From positions 377,599 through 441,598 of the forward strand of contig SSNU01000038.1 of NCBI GenBank assembly GCA_012064415.1: a DNA stretch of 64,000 nucleotides, in the 5' to 3' direction. A model generated the notes under the pieces. It saw only the letters and a program-made list of their open reading frames with translations. It was not told where the DNA came from and searched no databases. Below, piece by piece: positions 1 through 14,054 of the stretch. Every line of letters begins with the position of its first letter. Position 1 is the stretch's first letter. Both the position numbers and the translations under genes were made by a program. This DNA comes from Gyrodactylus bullatarudis (lineage: Eukaryota > Platyhelminthes > Monogenea > Gyrodactylidea > Gyrodactylidae).

Positions 1-3000
1 ATCCATCAAGAAATCACAATTGACCAATAACCAAGAATCTGTTCATGGTAAAGTTAAAAAGAAACGAAAATCCAAGGCTGTAAGTATTTCCAATGACTAA
101 AATAATATTATTGAATCAGTATTAGTTTTATTTATTATCAAGATTTATTATAATTATAAAATGTCAAACTAAATTTTTAAAATTCAGTTGAGAATTAAAG
201 GTTGTCATAAATATTTCAGGATATTAAAACGGCACTAAGACCTCCAGGAAACTCAGATGTTAACATTAAAGAACAGAATGATGTTAGCTTATTCAACCAA
301 CGATTAAACCCAGATAACTCAGAACTCAAAATGAAAGAGCAAAACGACCTTGGATTATTTAATCAACAGTTAGTCTCAGAAATCAGATCAGATCTTCCAT
401 CCTTGTTAGTGCCCGAGACAACAAAAATTAATCAGAAAACTACAAACAACAATAATAATAATCCATTGGATACTAGCTTAAATAAAATACTTAGTGGACC
501 AATCTTTCTACCTAGAAACATGTCTCAAGGGCAACAGTCAGAAAAAGAAAATTTCCGTAGTATCTTTGATGAAGAACCAATGAATGAACAATTTTCCGGC
601 TCCACATCAGAGCACCATTCAACTGGATTAATTCACAGTGATACTCAGTCAGTGGGAATTTTGCCTAGCATAGAGGACCATATATCAGGGAAATCTCCAG
701 CTTCTTTTCATTCAAATTATTCCTTGAATACAAACGGAGTAACAACTCCTGCCCCTCCTAATAGTAATTCGATAAATCCATCGAATAATCAACTTTCTTG
801 CTATCCAGATACTTTGGCCAATTCTACAATTCCTTCCATTTCAACAGAATTACCTATGCATTCAGTAACATTTAACTCGGATCATAAGGAACCTTCCAAT
901 GTTCCAACTGGTTTATCAGCTTATCTCCCTCCTGGTACAACACAAGTATCAGCTTATTCCCCTTCCAATTCAAGTTCTTCACAAAATAATTCCGGATCCA
1001 ATAGTGATAAAGATCCTGATGATAGTAAGTTTAATTTAAAACTTTAATTCAATGAATGATTTGCGTATTTTCATTCAAAATTACTATTTTCTTTGTTTTC
1101 CAGCTAACCATTCACAAAAACCGAAAAGTCGTAGTGTCAATGAAAGTGATAACCAAGAAGAAATTTTGGAAGATTTCCCTAAAGATTTTCCCCAAACATT
1201 TTCCGATACATCCTCTAATACAGAAAATGATTGTTCTCCTAAAAAACGTGGACGACCCATTAAAAACAATGGAAAAAAGGGCAAATCTAAAGGAAAATCT
1301 CGGACCAACAACAACAAAGATCTGGGGAATAAAAACAAATCAAAGCAAAATGCAGAAAAGAAAGGTGGTACGTTGATCACATTCTATTATTACAACACTC
1401 TCTACTACGACTAATCTGAATTAAATTTTTCTTCTTGATTTAAAATTAATTCAAGTCTTTTTTCAAGGGAGAAAACGTCGTAGTGAATTAGAGGATTTGA
1501 TGACTTGGCAGATCAAGGATACAACAAACAAGCATGAAAACGACAATGACAGTTCCTTTGTCAAGGATATTGTGGAGAGAGTCAAAATCCGTCGACAAAA
1601 ACAACAAAATCCTTCCCATAGTCCCAGTGTCCAATCAACTCGAGAAGAAGGCAAGAGTAAATATCAAAAGAGTACAAAAATCTACTCAGACGACTCGAGC
1701 CAGGACCTCTCTGACAATTCAAGCAGTTGCATTCCTTCCAGAAAAAATGTAAGCCTCAAAATAAAAGTTTTTAATTTACCCCAAGAATAATCTGATGTCT
1801 TAATTTCAATTTCATAAAAATAGAAATCATCAAACTCCTTCAAGGGAATTAAAAGCTCCTTTCCAACTATTGGACTACAAAGTAGTTGTAGTCTCTCCTC
1901 ATCCTCTGATTTATCCCAAAGCCATACAGACAAAAAGTGTGCCAAGTCTTTCAAAAAATCCCTCACTTCCAAATATTCAGATAAAAATTCAAATTGTGAG
2001 TCTCTCTCCTGTAATTTTTGCTGAGAAAGGTCTCTTTAACCCTATTGAGACGTTAAGAAAACCAATCGAGAAAAAGACTCTTGACGATTCTAATAGGGGT
2101 TCCTATTCAGTAGAGATTCTTTTGCTCCCATCTAAGAAAGTAGATTTTCTATTGAATTTCCCATCTACTCATGAGTAGATGAAAAAACCAAATTTTACTA
2201 ATCTTGGTTATTTTATCCAAGTTTAGATATCTCTTTGAGACTTTTCGGTATTTTTGAGATTTGTTTAGCATGAATTATTATAATAATTATACAATTTGCG
2301 ACTCTAAAAAATCGCCCTATATAGGGCGAACCTTACGAAAGGGTAAACAAATTATAGAGAAAAATGCTTTCAACTCATCTCATTAAAAGGGGATAAGATT
2401 AAGTGATCATGAAGTTGGGAATCTATGATTTTTTTGCCTAGTTTTACTATTCGAAGAAAAAACTTGGTAATTTTCCAAATTTCGATCTGACGCCAAATTC
2501 TTACTTTTTTGAACTTTTTGAGCTTGTGGGATCAAGATTAGAGAAGAAAATTGATTATGTTAAATCTGTTCTAATGCTTAACCTCATCATCATTTGGGAG
2601 TTCATTCCTTGATCATCTTCACTACTTGAAATACTATGAAAATTCGATGATTTTAAATCCCTCCAAAATCGTGACTTTTTTGTCTTATTTTAGTGATGAC
2701 AAGCTTCTCTTAACCACACTTCCACTTTCAATTGAATCAATAGTTTCAGCTCAAAGTTCGATTCCTTGATGAAAAATTGAGATTTTCGTAGAAATCATAG
2801 ATTCCCAACTTCATATCAACCAACTTTACATCACAACTATGATTATAATAAATGAGTTAAACTGTAACATAATCATTATTTTTATTTTTTTTCAAGGTAC
2901 TAAAAGTTTACATAATAAAGCCATATTAAGCAAGATATTCGTTAATGTTTTTCATCTTTTCATTTGATTTTCATTAGTTTTCAAAAAGAATTTTCTCCTT

Positions 3001-6000
3001 TTACATGTTCAATAATTTTTCAATTTTCCCCATCCAGATATGAAAAGTAAAGCTCATAAAAAGTCAGATACAAAACCAGTCTTATCCTCAGAATTATCAG
3101 ATTTCTCACAAAACAATTCCCCCTCTCGGCTCAACTCGAATAAGCCCAAAATTTACAAAAGTACCAGCTCCCTTAGCAGTCATGATGAAGCCTTGACAAA
3201 ATTTTTGAACTGCAAAAAAGATAAGAAGAGATGTCATACTCCAGATACACTACCCTTTACTCAATCAGATTCTGAGTTAGACATTGATCTATGTGAGCCT
3301 TGAAAATATTACTTGTACTAATTACTCTTAAAAATTAACATAAATAAGACCTCTCTCCTTTCTTTCAACCTTGCATTTAAACTCATTTGATGAGACTAAT
3401 TATCTTTTTTCCAGTTTCAAAATCCCCCACAAAGACTGAGAAGAAGAGTAACAGTAATAGCAAAAAAAAGAAGAAGAAGCGTTCTCTTATTTATTCAAAT
3501 TCATCCTCCAGCTCAAATGATGAAATAAGCAATAATTATAAATCTCCCCCTTTGTGTCATACAAAAGAGAAAAATACCCCTCAGTGTAGCTCAAAGAAAT
3601 CAAAAGCAAAGTCACATAATCCTAATCACAGTGGCAACAGCCTAAACAACAATCTAACTCGAAATAGTAGCATGGAAAGTATCCATGATTATAGTAATAG
3701 GTTTTCCACAAGTACCTCGGAAGCAGAAAAGCGCCGTAAATGCAAAGAGTTATCTGCTACAGCCTCAACTCTTTCCTCTTTTCATGATCTTCTCCAGGAT
3801 ATCCTGAAGAGGGTTGAAGATATTGATCTCATTGAGTTATCTCAGAAACTCTCCATTATTGATACAAAGAATGAGAGGGTTGTGAAAAAACACAATTCTG
3901 ACGATGATCTTGATTCAGACTTGGAAAAAGATTCTGCATATAAACTTCCCAAATGTACAAATATCCTTCCGGAAGAAATCAACCTTCTTGAAATTCAGAC
4001 TCGACAAATTCGTGTAGCACCTGGTTCTATCAGTAGCATACCAACTGGCTGGCTTGTTCGTTTCCTAACACTTTTAATGCTTCATATGAGAAGTGCAGCC
4101 TTGGCTCCACCAAGATTCCCCTCATCAGTAAGTCTTGTACCTATATGAAACAAGTTTCATTTTCCTATTTTGTGGTTAGCTTTGAAAATGGCTTTCTTCT
4201 TCTTTATCAAGCATGTTGTCAAGGAAGTCCATAAAGCCATGAAGAAATCATCTCGTCATTCTGAAATGGACAATCCGTGGATCAACGCCTTTTGGTCACA
4301 TTCGCAAACTAGTTCCATGATGACAGGCATATCAAGTGCTGTGATTGCTCTCAATATTATCGATGCCCCTGATATACCAAGATCGTATCTTATTGAAGAT
4401 CTTATCGAGACGATTGCTGTTCTATCGCATAAAGTCCTATTAAACGTTTTATTCTTATCACCAAACAGTGCCCTTGACTTTTCATCAAGTTCACAGAATA
4501 GTAAAAACACCCATCATTTGGTTACGTTTCTTGGAAAATCCCTTGCAAGTATCATGACTGGCATGTCATCCTTGATACGTCTGCAATCAGGCAAGTTTGC
4601 TGATAATATTGTCTTCCGACTCACGGAACTTGGCCTGGCTGTTCCAATTCACTTTATCACTTATCCAAATTCTGCCTTTGCAAAATACTCGATGAATAAT
4701 TCTCCAAACAAGTCTTCTATGCCTTGGCAGACATCTCTCAACTCAGCTTCTATATCCCTCATTGGATCGGTTAGTATAGAGGAATATACACTAAAATATA
4801 TCATCCTCATTTCTAATTTTTTTTCCATTAGATTTACGCCCAATACGAGGGTCACAGAAAACTGATTTCTGAAGAGATATTCTCAACAATTCTACCGTCA
4901 TATCATTCTATCTCGATGAAAAATCAATCAGAATCTATTGTTAGTTCTAAAAAGACTGCAAAAAACTACTGGTAAGCTCCTGAATATTCTCTTTTCATCA
5001 AAGTTTTTATATATATCTTTCAACAGCCTCCTCATTGCCAATCAACCCAAGTTCATTTACATGCACCCTCTAACAAGCCTATTAATGTCAATTATTCAGT
5101 CACTCATTCAAGCGCCAAGCAATTATTCAGCATTTCACTGGTTCAGTGGACAACAAATGACTGTCTGTATATGCCAATCGTGTCAAGCTTCCAACAGCTC
5201 CCTTCTCAATCAGTCCAGAGCCACAGATAAGGCAACTACCACTACAACAATGAGCAACAGCAGTCTATGCTCAAGCATTGCAGGTAAAAGGACCAATCAA
5301 GGCTCTCATATTCCCAACCTGTGTTATCCTCCTTCCGAAGCAGACTTATCCAAGATTAATAAAGAGGAATCTTCGATCGTCAATAGTTTCCAACAGACAA
5401 CTCTCAAACATGCCTCTTACCTGCTCTTTAGCCTTCTAAAAAAGTTGACCACTAACAATGAGTCTGATGCAAAAGCCCTTCTCGATGTTGTGATGAATGA
5501 TCTATTTAGCATTATGGAGAAGGCTAGCCTGGAATGGCCAGTTAGTCATACCTTGATATGTGCCTTAGGGACATCTCTCATCCAACTCATGGTCAATTTG
5601 GGCGGAAGTCGAGAAAAATCTGGCAATGAGAACATCTCCTCTTCTCGTTTGTTATGCCTCGAGACCTTGGGAATTTTAGTGAATCACTTTATGGAATTGA
5701 AGCAAAACTCTAAGGACGTAACCTCCACCACTTGCCAGAATAATGTCCAGCTTATCAATTCTCTCATATCCACATGTTCCTATTTAACTAGTCCACTTAA
5801 CGAATTAGATAACAACTACTCAGAGACAAGGAATAAGGAAATTTACCCTCAATTATTATCCCTAAGGATGGAACATTCCGATGGCCTAAACTTTTTCTCA
5901 CGGCGTTATCATGTCGCTTCTCTCCTATCAGAAATCAATCGTAATAATCCGGAATTATTAGTCCTCTTAGCTGGTAGTCAGGACTTAAATAATTCCCAAG

Positions 6001-9000
6001 AAAATCCAGTTTTATTCACTCTCAAAAGACAACTCATCGGAGAGATAAATTCAACTCATCATTCTGTAACTGGAATTCTTCCATGGTACTCTGGCAAGAG
6101 AATCTTACCCATCCCAGCTGGTCATTCTTCAATCAATAATTTGAATATTGGCGCAAGTCCAATAACAAATGCATCTTATGACAGTCTCGAGTCTGGGCAC
6201 CGTTTCATTTGCCTTAATAGTAATCAGAGTAAAGGAAATAATGCAAATTTATTTTATTGTGTACATACTGGATTCGGTCTGAGCTCCGCTAGTCGTCAAC
6301 ATGCAACCTATAACGCTCTCCAGGGGGCTGAGAATCTTTTACGCCTACGTCCCTTTGTTCCATCTGCTAATATTCTCTATAGTTATATCTGCAAGGCATT
6401 ATCTGACAGTTCTGTTCAAATACGCTCCAAAGCCCTAAAGATTATGAGTTCTCTCATTGAAATTCAGCCGAAAATATTGTTGAATCAAAATCCCTTTGAT
6501 GATTCATCCAATTCGAAAGAAGTGGATCTCAACAAGATTATCAAGAATCGTTTAATGGACCAGAGTATTTGTGTTAGGGAAGCGACTGTTGATCTTTTAA
6601 GTCGATTGATCATCTTCAAGATTAAAGAGAATGATAAAGAATTCACACCCATCCTGAACGAGTATCTACCCCTCCTATCGAATAGGGTCCTTGACAAAGG
6701 TCTCTCTGTGAGAAAGAGGGCCATCAAATGTTTCAGGGAAATAATTCTCCATCATCATGACACGTTTATGACAAATTCCTCATTTCATTCCAAACTCTCC
6801 ATAAATAATGAACAAATCTACGATATATGTGCCAAATTAATCCGACGTCTCAACGACGAGGAGGTTATCAAAAAGACTGTTATTGAAATATTCCACTGTC
6901 TTTGGTTCACACCCTCTTCTATCCAGATCAAGAATAGTTCTCCTAACTCGAAGTTTACTTCAAAATCTCAGCTTACCCTGTTTAAAATCCAATCACTAAG
7001 CAAGACGATTCTGGCGTTGAAATCCTCAAGTTCAGATTTAATCACTGAATTATTCAAAAATCTCATGGACACTGGAGCAATTGTGAACGGACAAAATCAT
7101 TTCATTTGCTCTTGTCAGGAAATTATCGAAGAAATTCTACGTCTTCTAGAAGAATACATGACACAAGCTGAAGGCAATGATCGTTTGAAGTTGGAGAAGA
7201 AAAATCAAATTGGCGGCTTCCTTTCAATTCTAAATTACATCTTCTCCTTGGATCTATCCCAGAATGTTATAACAACATTCTCTCTGGCTGGCCTGCCAAT
7301 CTATCGCTATTTAACAAGACTATTTCATATCATTCTTTTTGGTATTGATAGAGACACTCAGCACTCCACACAGATCCACCAACCAGATGAACCAACGAGA
7401 CCGATTATTGAATCTAACAACGTCTATGCCATTCACAATCTCATATGTGCCACAAATCATGCTATACAACAGTGGAAGGTTGTCCTAATCTCTTTCTTGT
7501 CATTACAGGCAGAACAAATGGAGAATCTTTCGAATCCCTCGAGTATTTCCCTAGCCAAAAAGAAGAAGAAAAATTATCAATTCAAGTTTGATCTTCTCGA
7601 CACTCTCATCCTTCCAATAACAATTGAAAAAATTGACCGATTCCAAGAGGAACTTGTCCGTCTAGCTCAGTGCCAAGGACGTCTCGTTGTTGACGCTGCC
7701 CTCCAGTGTCTCGGTTCAATGCTCTCTTGTGAAGTGTTGCTGAAGCCTTTGGAATTCTTTTGTCCAAAAGTATCATCATCTAATGCAGCTGGTAAGAATG
7801 GAAAGACAGATAAGAAGGACAAAATACATCATTTATCTTCGTCGGATGAATCTTCCACGAATGAATCATCCTCAAGTGGTATGGCAGCAGAAAAAGAAGT
7901 TATAAACCATCAAGTTAACTATGTTATTGATCGAGAGATGATCATGTCCTTTTCAAGTTCCACCCGGCTCACCATTTGCTTTGCACAATTCTTCACTCTT
8001 CTCGTCGATTTAGCAAATGAACTCAACAATCCAAATGATCTTCCCGTCAGTAAAATTGTTGCTCGAGAACACTCTCTTATGCAACGCTATAGGCCATCCT
8101 TAATGAGAGCCTTGTATATTGTCGGGCTGACTGGAAAACATGTCACATTGGAGACTATAAAGAATTCAGCTGAACGTCTTTTGGATAATCAAGGTGAAAT
8201 TATGACAAAATACTTTACGCAGGAACGTGCTCAACACAAGGTGAAAACCCTTAAGAAGATGATCAACTGTCTTTCAACTCCCCTATTCAACTATAAGATA
8301 AATTTGGCAACCAAAGGAAAGCCCTATGATCCCTTGAGAGATCAGGTTTACATAGTATTAATGTACTTTATTCGAAGGGCCCTTCAAATGGATCCCTTGA
8401 TTAATCAGGGCTCAAAGAAGAGACCTAACTGTAAGTTTTACACTTTTTCTCGGCTCAATTGAAATTCCCAGTTACTCATGTCTACATTATTCTCTAGGTG
8501 ATATTGATCTGGATGTTGGCAAGAAAGGCATAAGTGGTCTCACTCTGCTCACTCATCGTTATCACTGGCTTATTCTGGAATCTTCCATTAAGCAAGTCTT
8601 TATCGATATCCTTAGTCGCAGGGACTTTTCCAAAGAGATTCGAGTTGACCTTCAAATCTACGTGATAGATGCACTTAATCAGTATCTCAATGAATATGAG
8701 AATCAGAAATACATTCAAAGTCAATCTCAGAACTCCAGTAATGGAAAACTCCTCTCTGATGCTCAAATTTCTTGTTATTCCGTTGGAAATTCCTACAACT
8801 CTGTTGTTAATGATGAGTCTATTAAACAGATGCATGATTGTGAATCTGCCCATGCCAATTCGATTGCTCAAATCTTTCATCCTCCCATCATAAATAACAC
8901 AATCTGTGTCCATAGCACCAGCTTGAGGAATTCATCCCTCAATTTCCTAGCGACCATCTTCAAATACGGTCTCATTCCCCCTTCACAATCCTTGAGCTCG

Positions 9001-11615
9001 ATCATATGTCTTTCCGCTGATCCTGATAATCAAATTTCCACCAAAGCCTCTCAGTTGTTGAATCAAATTGAAGAAAGATTTCCTGGCCATTCAGTGGTAA
9101 GTTAATAGGTCATTCCATTCAAGCTTAGACCAATTACTATTCCCTCTTCGCCTTCAGCTCAGAGCAATGACAGGTGTTCGATCCACCTTTCAGTTATACA
9201 AGAATATTTATGATGGACCAAAGTTGACAAATGAGAAATCCCTCAATATCATTGTTACAAATGGTTTTGTTAGGGGAGCCAATTTCACAAACACCATCTC
9301 AACAGAGGATACAAACTCAGATGTTAAGAAAAACAAAGAGTCAAGCGCCAAAACTTCTGCCTCTTCCTCTAGTACAATTCGTTCCACTAATGCTCAGAGT
9401 CAACAGTCCAACATTGCAATTTCTGTGAATCAAATCATCTATTCTGTTATTAAAAATAACCGGCAAGCTCGTCGCTCATTTCTAGCAAATCTTGTTGGAC
9501 TATTCTCCATTGAATCAATTGTAAGTTTTACTTCTGCCATAAATTGACCAAAATATAGAATTTAACCCTTCATGTCCCATTGTTCCACTAGTAACTTTCC
9601 ATCGTAAAACAGAATAGCAGTAGATTTCAAAAATGCAATCTATGCCTGATCTCGGTATCTCTTATAACCAGAGACTCAAAAAATGTATTGAAATGCGCTT
9701 ATGTATTAGCCAACTATTTCCTCTGTTCTGAATACCATTTAGAACCAAACATTTTTTCTATTAGGGGGTTCAATCCACATTTTTTGAGGCATAAAAAAAG
9801 ATTTTATTGTTTTACAATTTTCTAACCTCAGAAATAACCGTGAAGATGTAAAAAAAACTAAGATACTTGTGTGCATAATCAAAACCTTAAACCAATCAGA
9901 TTTCTTCTCAACTTTAATCCATCAATTCTAACCAATGATTTCCAATATTTATATAATAAATGTTGAAAAAGTGGTCATTTGTTGCATTTTTGAAATTCAA
10001 AAAATGGTCAGATTGAAGAAATTTTTTTTATTTCCACAACTTATTGGCTTATTTTATGAAGGAATTCGAAAAATAAACTTTCCGAAGTAAAATATTGAGT
10101 TTTTAGTAAAAAAAGTAAATTCTCATCTTCATCTCAATTAGGTTTAGCTAATTATTTCTTATAATCTCTTACTTTGCAGTCTACCTCAAATCAGTTAACT
10201 ATTGAAGAGCTCGTCTTTCTCTCCGATCAATTAGCCCACCTTTCTTATAGTACTTGGGACGAAGTATTATTTGTTAATCATTACACTGAAATAAGGGCAA
10301 GTCTCATGGCTTCAGCTTTTGTCAAGAACTTCAACGACTGTCTAGCCAATGGACTTCAGACTATTTCAATTCAAAAGGGGAAAAATAAGAAGCCTGAGGA
10401 ATTGGCCCAGAAACTTGTCTCACTCGTTGACAAGGCCGATGATGAACTTGGGGCCTTTATGAAGAAACGTCAAGATAAAAAGAACAAAAATGGTCAGTTG
10501 ATTATTACCTCCCATCCTATCATCTAAACTTTTAATCTAACTTTTTCCATCTAGAATCTGTCTCCTGGGATGTCTGGCCTGATTTTTCAGATGAAAAAGA
10601 CTCTTTTGATAGGCCTAATGAGTTAAACTTGTCCAAAATACTCTTGGTTAACCTAGAATCCCAAAATATACCAAATCTCCTCAACCTATGGACAACACAA
10701 TCAGTCATTGCTATCCTATTGATTTTTGTCAAGTCCTTCTTAAAAGCAGCATACAGCATCACTGATTTGTAAGTTTGCAATAATCCAAGTTGAAATCATC
10801 AAGAATTTTGAAAATTATCCCCCATACTCCCAATAGAAAACAAAAGACATACTCACCAACGGACAATGTTAAACAATGGGATAAACCAGCAATACTCAAC
10901 TCTCCTGAAAAGTATTCCAGCTACCTATCTCAGGGTCTAATTTACCTCCCAAAGGCGATTAGTGTCTGTCAGCATCTGGCCAAGCAGTCTGCAGTTACAT
11001 CTCCCCTACAATCTTCACCTTTGTTAAGTCAGAGAGAAGTCCGTTGTCTCACTCGCCTTTGGCTTATAGTTAAGCATTTAAATATAAAAACTACTTCCCA
11101 ATCAGTCGAGGAGAATTCCACCATGATGATTACTGATGCTACCCCTTCTGGAGATTCTTCCTCGAAACATCTCGATGAAAGAAAGAAAGGTTAGCGTTTG
11201 ATTCTTTTTTCACACTTTTTTAATTTTCTCCACAGATTTTGACTGTTCCTTTTTATTCGTTGCAGAAACCAAGGAAGAGATCATCAAACAAGAGAAGAGT
11301 TTACCTCCTGACGTGAAAACTGGTAAGAAGCGACATCGTGAATCTCTTGACAACAACCAAAACTACAAAGTACACGAGGAAAAAGGGGCCAAACATTCCT
11401 ATTCTAAACAGAAGCCCGAAACTGAACCAGAAAGACACATGAAAAAGGCAAAGAACCAGGATTCCGTGAAGCCAGAAAAAGTTCGACATCCAAAGAATAA
11501 GACTCTACGTCGTAAGGTCTCGGAAAGTGAACAGGAATCCTCTTCTGACTTGACTCCCACAACTGCCTCTTCTGGGAAAGAGGACCTCTCCTCCCTCTCC
11601 TCGGATAATGAATAA
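1..11615 (+). CDS. Nipped-B: Nipped-B / NIPBL (SCC2) cohesin loader, 3' part of gene
   Basis: Family role: the large HEAT-repeat protein that with Mau2/Scc4 loads cohesin on chromatin in the nucleus and supports long-range gene regulation. I see 16 exons in consistent phase with GT-AG introns: 1-79 (cut by the window), 220-1024, 1104-1364 (or 1367), 1468-1748, 1824-1995, 3038-3292, 3415-4127, 4212-4769, 4832-4971, 5027-8430, 8498-9096, 9158-9520, 10180-10492, 10555-10768, 10837-11189, 11266-11615 (TAA). About 2950 residues are visible. The first ~750 are polar, Ser/Asn/Lys-rich and disordered, with an AT-hook-like KRGRP near 1246. The rest matches the NIPBL HEAT region: VREATVDLLSR and SVRKRAIKCFREI repeats, IRRLNDEEVIKKTV, LWFTPSS, and NRQARRSF near 9460. 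The tail is charged. Most introns are 55-122 nt; the two large ones (1996-3037, 9521-10179) carry repeats. The N-terminal Mau2-binding part must lie upstream. Confidence 0.93.
1996..3037 (+). repeat. Repeat-filled intron of Nipped-B
   Basis: This is the largest Nipped-B intron. It holds two repeats. Roughly 2030-2348 is a copy of a family found inverted at about 49999-50340; both share a GCCCTAT-type block and an AGATATCTCTTTGAGACT block. Positions 2404-2819 are a MITE-like palindrome described separately. No coding exon is visible between them. Confidence 0.7.
2404..2819. mobile_element. MITE-like palindrome, family 1 copy
   Basis: The two ends are inverted copies of about 25 bp (GAAGTTGGGAATCTATGATT at the left, its complement at the right near 2790-2815), with a further inner region of looser complementarity. 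The same ends occur at 36971, at 52660-52706 (right end only) and at 58197-58865. No reading frame is present, so this looks like a non-autonomous DNA element. Its class is unknown because no clear target duplication is visible. Confidence 0.6.
9521..10179 (+). repeat. Nipped-B intron with repeat tail
   Basis: This 659-nt intron contains at about 9985-10150 a sequence matching the right end of the element at 52000-52180 (shared TATTGAGTTTTT and TCAATTAGGTTT blocks). I see no extra exon: the flanking exons join in phase 0 within the conserved NIPBL region. Confidence 0.5.
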
Positions 11616-12990
11616 CTTGATTGCATTTATTGATTTATTCGAAACAGCACCCCACTCTCCTACATTCTTCTCCTAGAACCATCTATCAATATTGCATATT
11701 TTATAACCAAAGTTGAAAAGAAAAGATCTTTCCTACACATAATATACATCACAAGCTGGCCAAAAGTGTTATGGCTTTTTATTTATATTAATTTTCGTTT
11801 TTGACAATTATTTTTTACCATTTTGAGTTGTATTCATTAATTGCTATTATCATTATGGTTATACGGTACTTGATTGAATTATGCTACTATATAAATACAC
11901 ACACTTTGTATGCATCATAATCAACCCTCCTCCTCTCCATTGTTCACAACCCGAATCTGACTACTAGTTGAATTTTCATTTACACCGTGTTTATTATTTG
12001 CATCGTTTTTTTTTCTTATTTTATTTCATTATTCGGTCAAGATTATCATTATATATATATTAAAAAGTATCTGCCTCGTTAAAGTGGAAATGGATAGAAA
12101 ATATACCTGTTATATAATGTTACTTTATATATTTTATATATGAATATGAAAACAAGTGTAATTTTTTTCAATGTAGTCTGATAATAATTTATTAACAAGA
12201 TCATCTCTTAATTTGTTTGTTTTTATTTTATTTGTAAAACTGTAAAGATAAATATGCCCTATTTTTTACTCCAGACTCACACATTTTTTGTGCAGAAATA
12301 AAGATGGAAATGCATTGTTTGTAAAAAAGTTTATTTCGCCTCGTCCCTCAGACCAAGAAAAGAAACCACTCAATCTAATCTTCCCAAGAGATCCTCAGTG
12401 ATGAAGGCAGACCGAAGGAGAGACCCCCTTATTACACACAGTCTCCTCATTGGTCATATTCCAATTGAAAATATTATCACTCTGTATCATTAAATTATTT
12501 CGTAATTTTAGAGAGAAATAAATCGAATTGTGAATACTACTGTATTATAATTAGAAATGAGTTTTTTCAATGATCCGCTTATCCACCTACGTGTAACATG
12601 TATGTATTAATTTATTTACAATTTAAATATTGAAAAATACAATTCCATATCCATTTTTTATCTCAGCCTTCTTTTTCCTACACATAGACATTCTTGAATT
12701 GTTATATACAGATTGTCTTTCCCCTAAAATTGTTTCAGTCTCAGAATTGATATGCTAAGCATTTTCAGAGTTGGTTGCAATTCTTCAAATCTGATTTACA
12801 ATTCTTTCTTCTTTCCAGTCTAAAAAATTTTAGTTTAGTAAAATGATACAACAATAATTTAGTTAAATTTTTAAGTAAAAAATTATAATTGTAAAGTAAG
12901 TCTGTGAATTTCTAGATCAAAATATTTTAATAAATAAAAAAATTAAAATTGATTCAATATTTTCTCCCTTCACAGTAGGAAATTTGATAA
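11616..12990. other. Intergenic region after Nipped-B
   Basis: This AT-rich stretch lies between the Nipped-B stop and the end of the convergent membrane-protein gene. It should hold both 3' UTRs; an AATAAA lies near 12296. A patch of more balanced composition at about 12340-12430 has no convincing reading frame. Nothing else is recognised. Confidence 0.5.
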
Positions 12991-13911
12991 TTATTTAGTT
13001 TTTTTCTTGCTGGCCGACTTTTTGCTCTCATATACAATACGAGCCAGATCTGGAAATGTTGATAGAACATAGGTACCGAGAACCAAAGTAAAATCATCCA
13101 CTATCCAAAGGTTTAGAAGCCATTGGTCGACACCATTTGATGTCCAAAACTTTGCGTTCATGTCAATGTTAAAAGAGTTGACCAAAATTGGGAGTATGGA
13201 AAGCCAGTTTAGAATACTCTGGTACTCTTGGGTTATCAGGTTGGAAAACTTTTTCAGCGTTTCTTGCATTATAAGGGGAAGACTCAGTAATAGACCAATC
13301 TATAGAATGAGTAAAAAGTTAACCTTACAAGAACTACAAATAATCCCATGATGAAATTGATCAGGGGTATTTCGACAAAAGAGCCTTTCTCTTCGTACAG
13401 TTGATAGTCTTTGTGGAAAACTCGAAACTCACTAGGGATCATTAAGAGTCCACGTAAAATCAGAGCGACCAAGTGGATAGATGTTCCTATCCAAGACCAT
13501 CCATTTTCCATGTACGACAAATTACCACTCATTATTCTCCAGTAGATTGAACCAGAACATATCAATTTCAGACACGATTTAAGACTAATAAAATCTCGAT
13601 ATTTCCAGTTGATTCCTGTTGTACTGGAGGAAATAACAAATGTTAGCCCTAGTAGAATGTTAGTGAATCCTGTGATAAAAAGCATAAACTTGAGGATATT
13701 CTTGGGAAGGTGGCCTTTAATACTCGTCAAAAGGGCTATTCCCATCTAATAAAGATTAAATATCAAAGCAAAAGCAAATTACCAAGCCATAAATGTAGTA
13801 AATATTGATTGGGGGATTATCTTCACGATTTGATCTCTCAGCAAATAGCATGATCAAACAGAAAAATCGGAGGAGACTCACTCTTGCAAAAAGCCAATGT
13901 GAGCCTATCAT
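12991..13911 (-). CDS. Unrecognised multi-pass membrane protein, three exons
   Basis: Reading from the right, exon 1 is 13783-13911 (ATG at 13911), exon 2 is 13329-13745 and exon 3 is 12991-13299, all in phase 0. The product is 284 residues. The introns are only 37 and 29 nt, yet both start with GTAA and end in TAG. The second is supported by content: its removal joins GLFVVL to IGLLLSLPLI as one hydrophobic helix, whereas reading through gives an early stop. About six hydrophobic segments are visible, and the end is lysine-rich (KKSASKKKTK), which suggests a cytoplasmic tail. I do not recognise the family and assign no function. The gene is divergent from integrin beta, 143 bp away. Confidence 0.75.
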
Positions 13912-14054
13912 TAAATGATTCTTGGTAATCATATTTAAGAGTTATTTTAATAATACTATTAAGTTAATATTATTAACTTTTTTCATAATTGATTATGATT
14001 TAAACAAGTGTTTTTGCAACTACTTCCATAGATTAGGCAAAGATTTGAATAATA
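13912..14054. promoter_or_regulatory. Likely bidirectional promoter interval
   Basis: Only 143 bp separate the start codons of the divergent membrane-protein gene and integrin beta, so both 5' UTRs and at least part of both promoters must fit here unless an untranslated first exon lies elsewhere. I see no clear TATA box or initiator beyond general AT richness. This is inferred from gene layout only. Confidence 0.4.

Noticed and set aside
8494..8913. Long minus-strand frame opposite Nipped-B exon 11
   Set aside because: It is the shadow of a conserved coding exon; the plus-strand reading matches NIPBL and is bounded by good splice sites.
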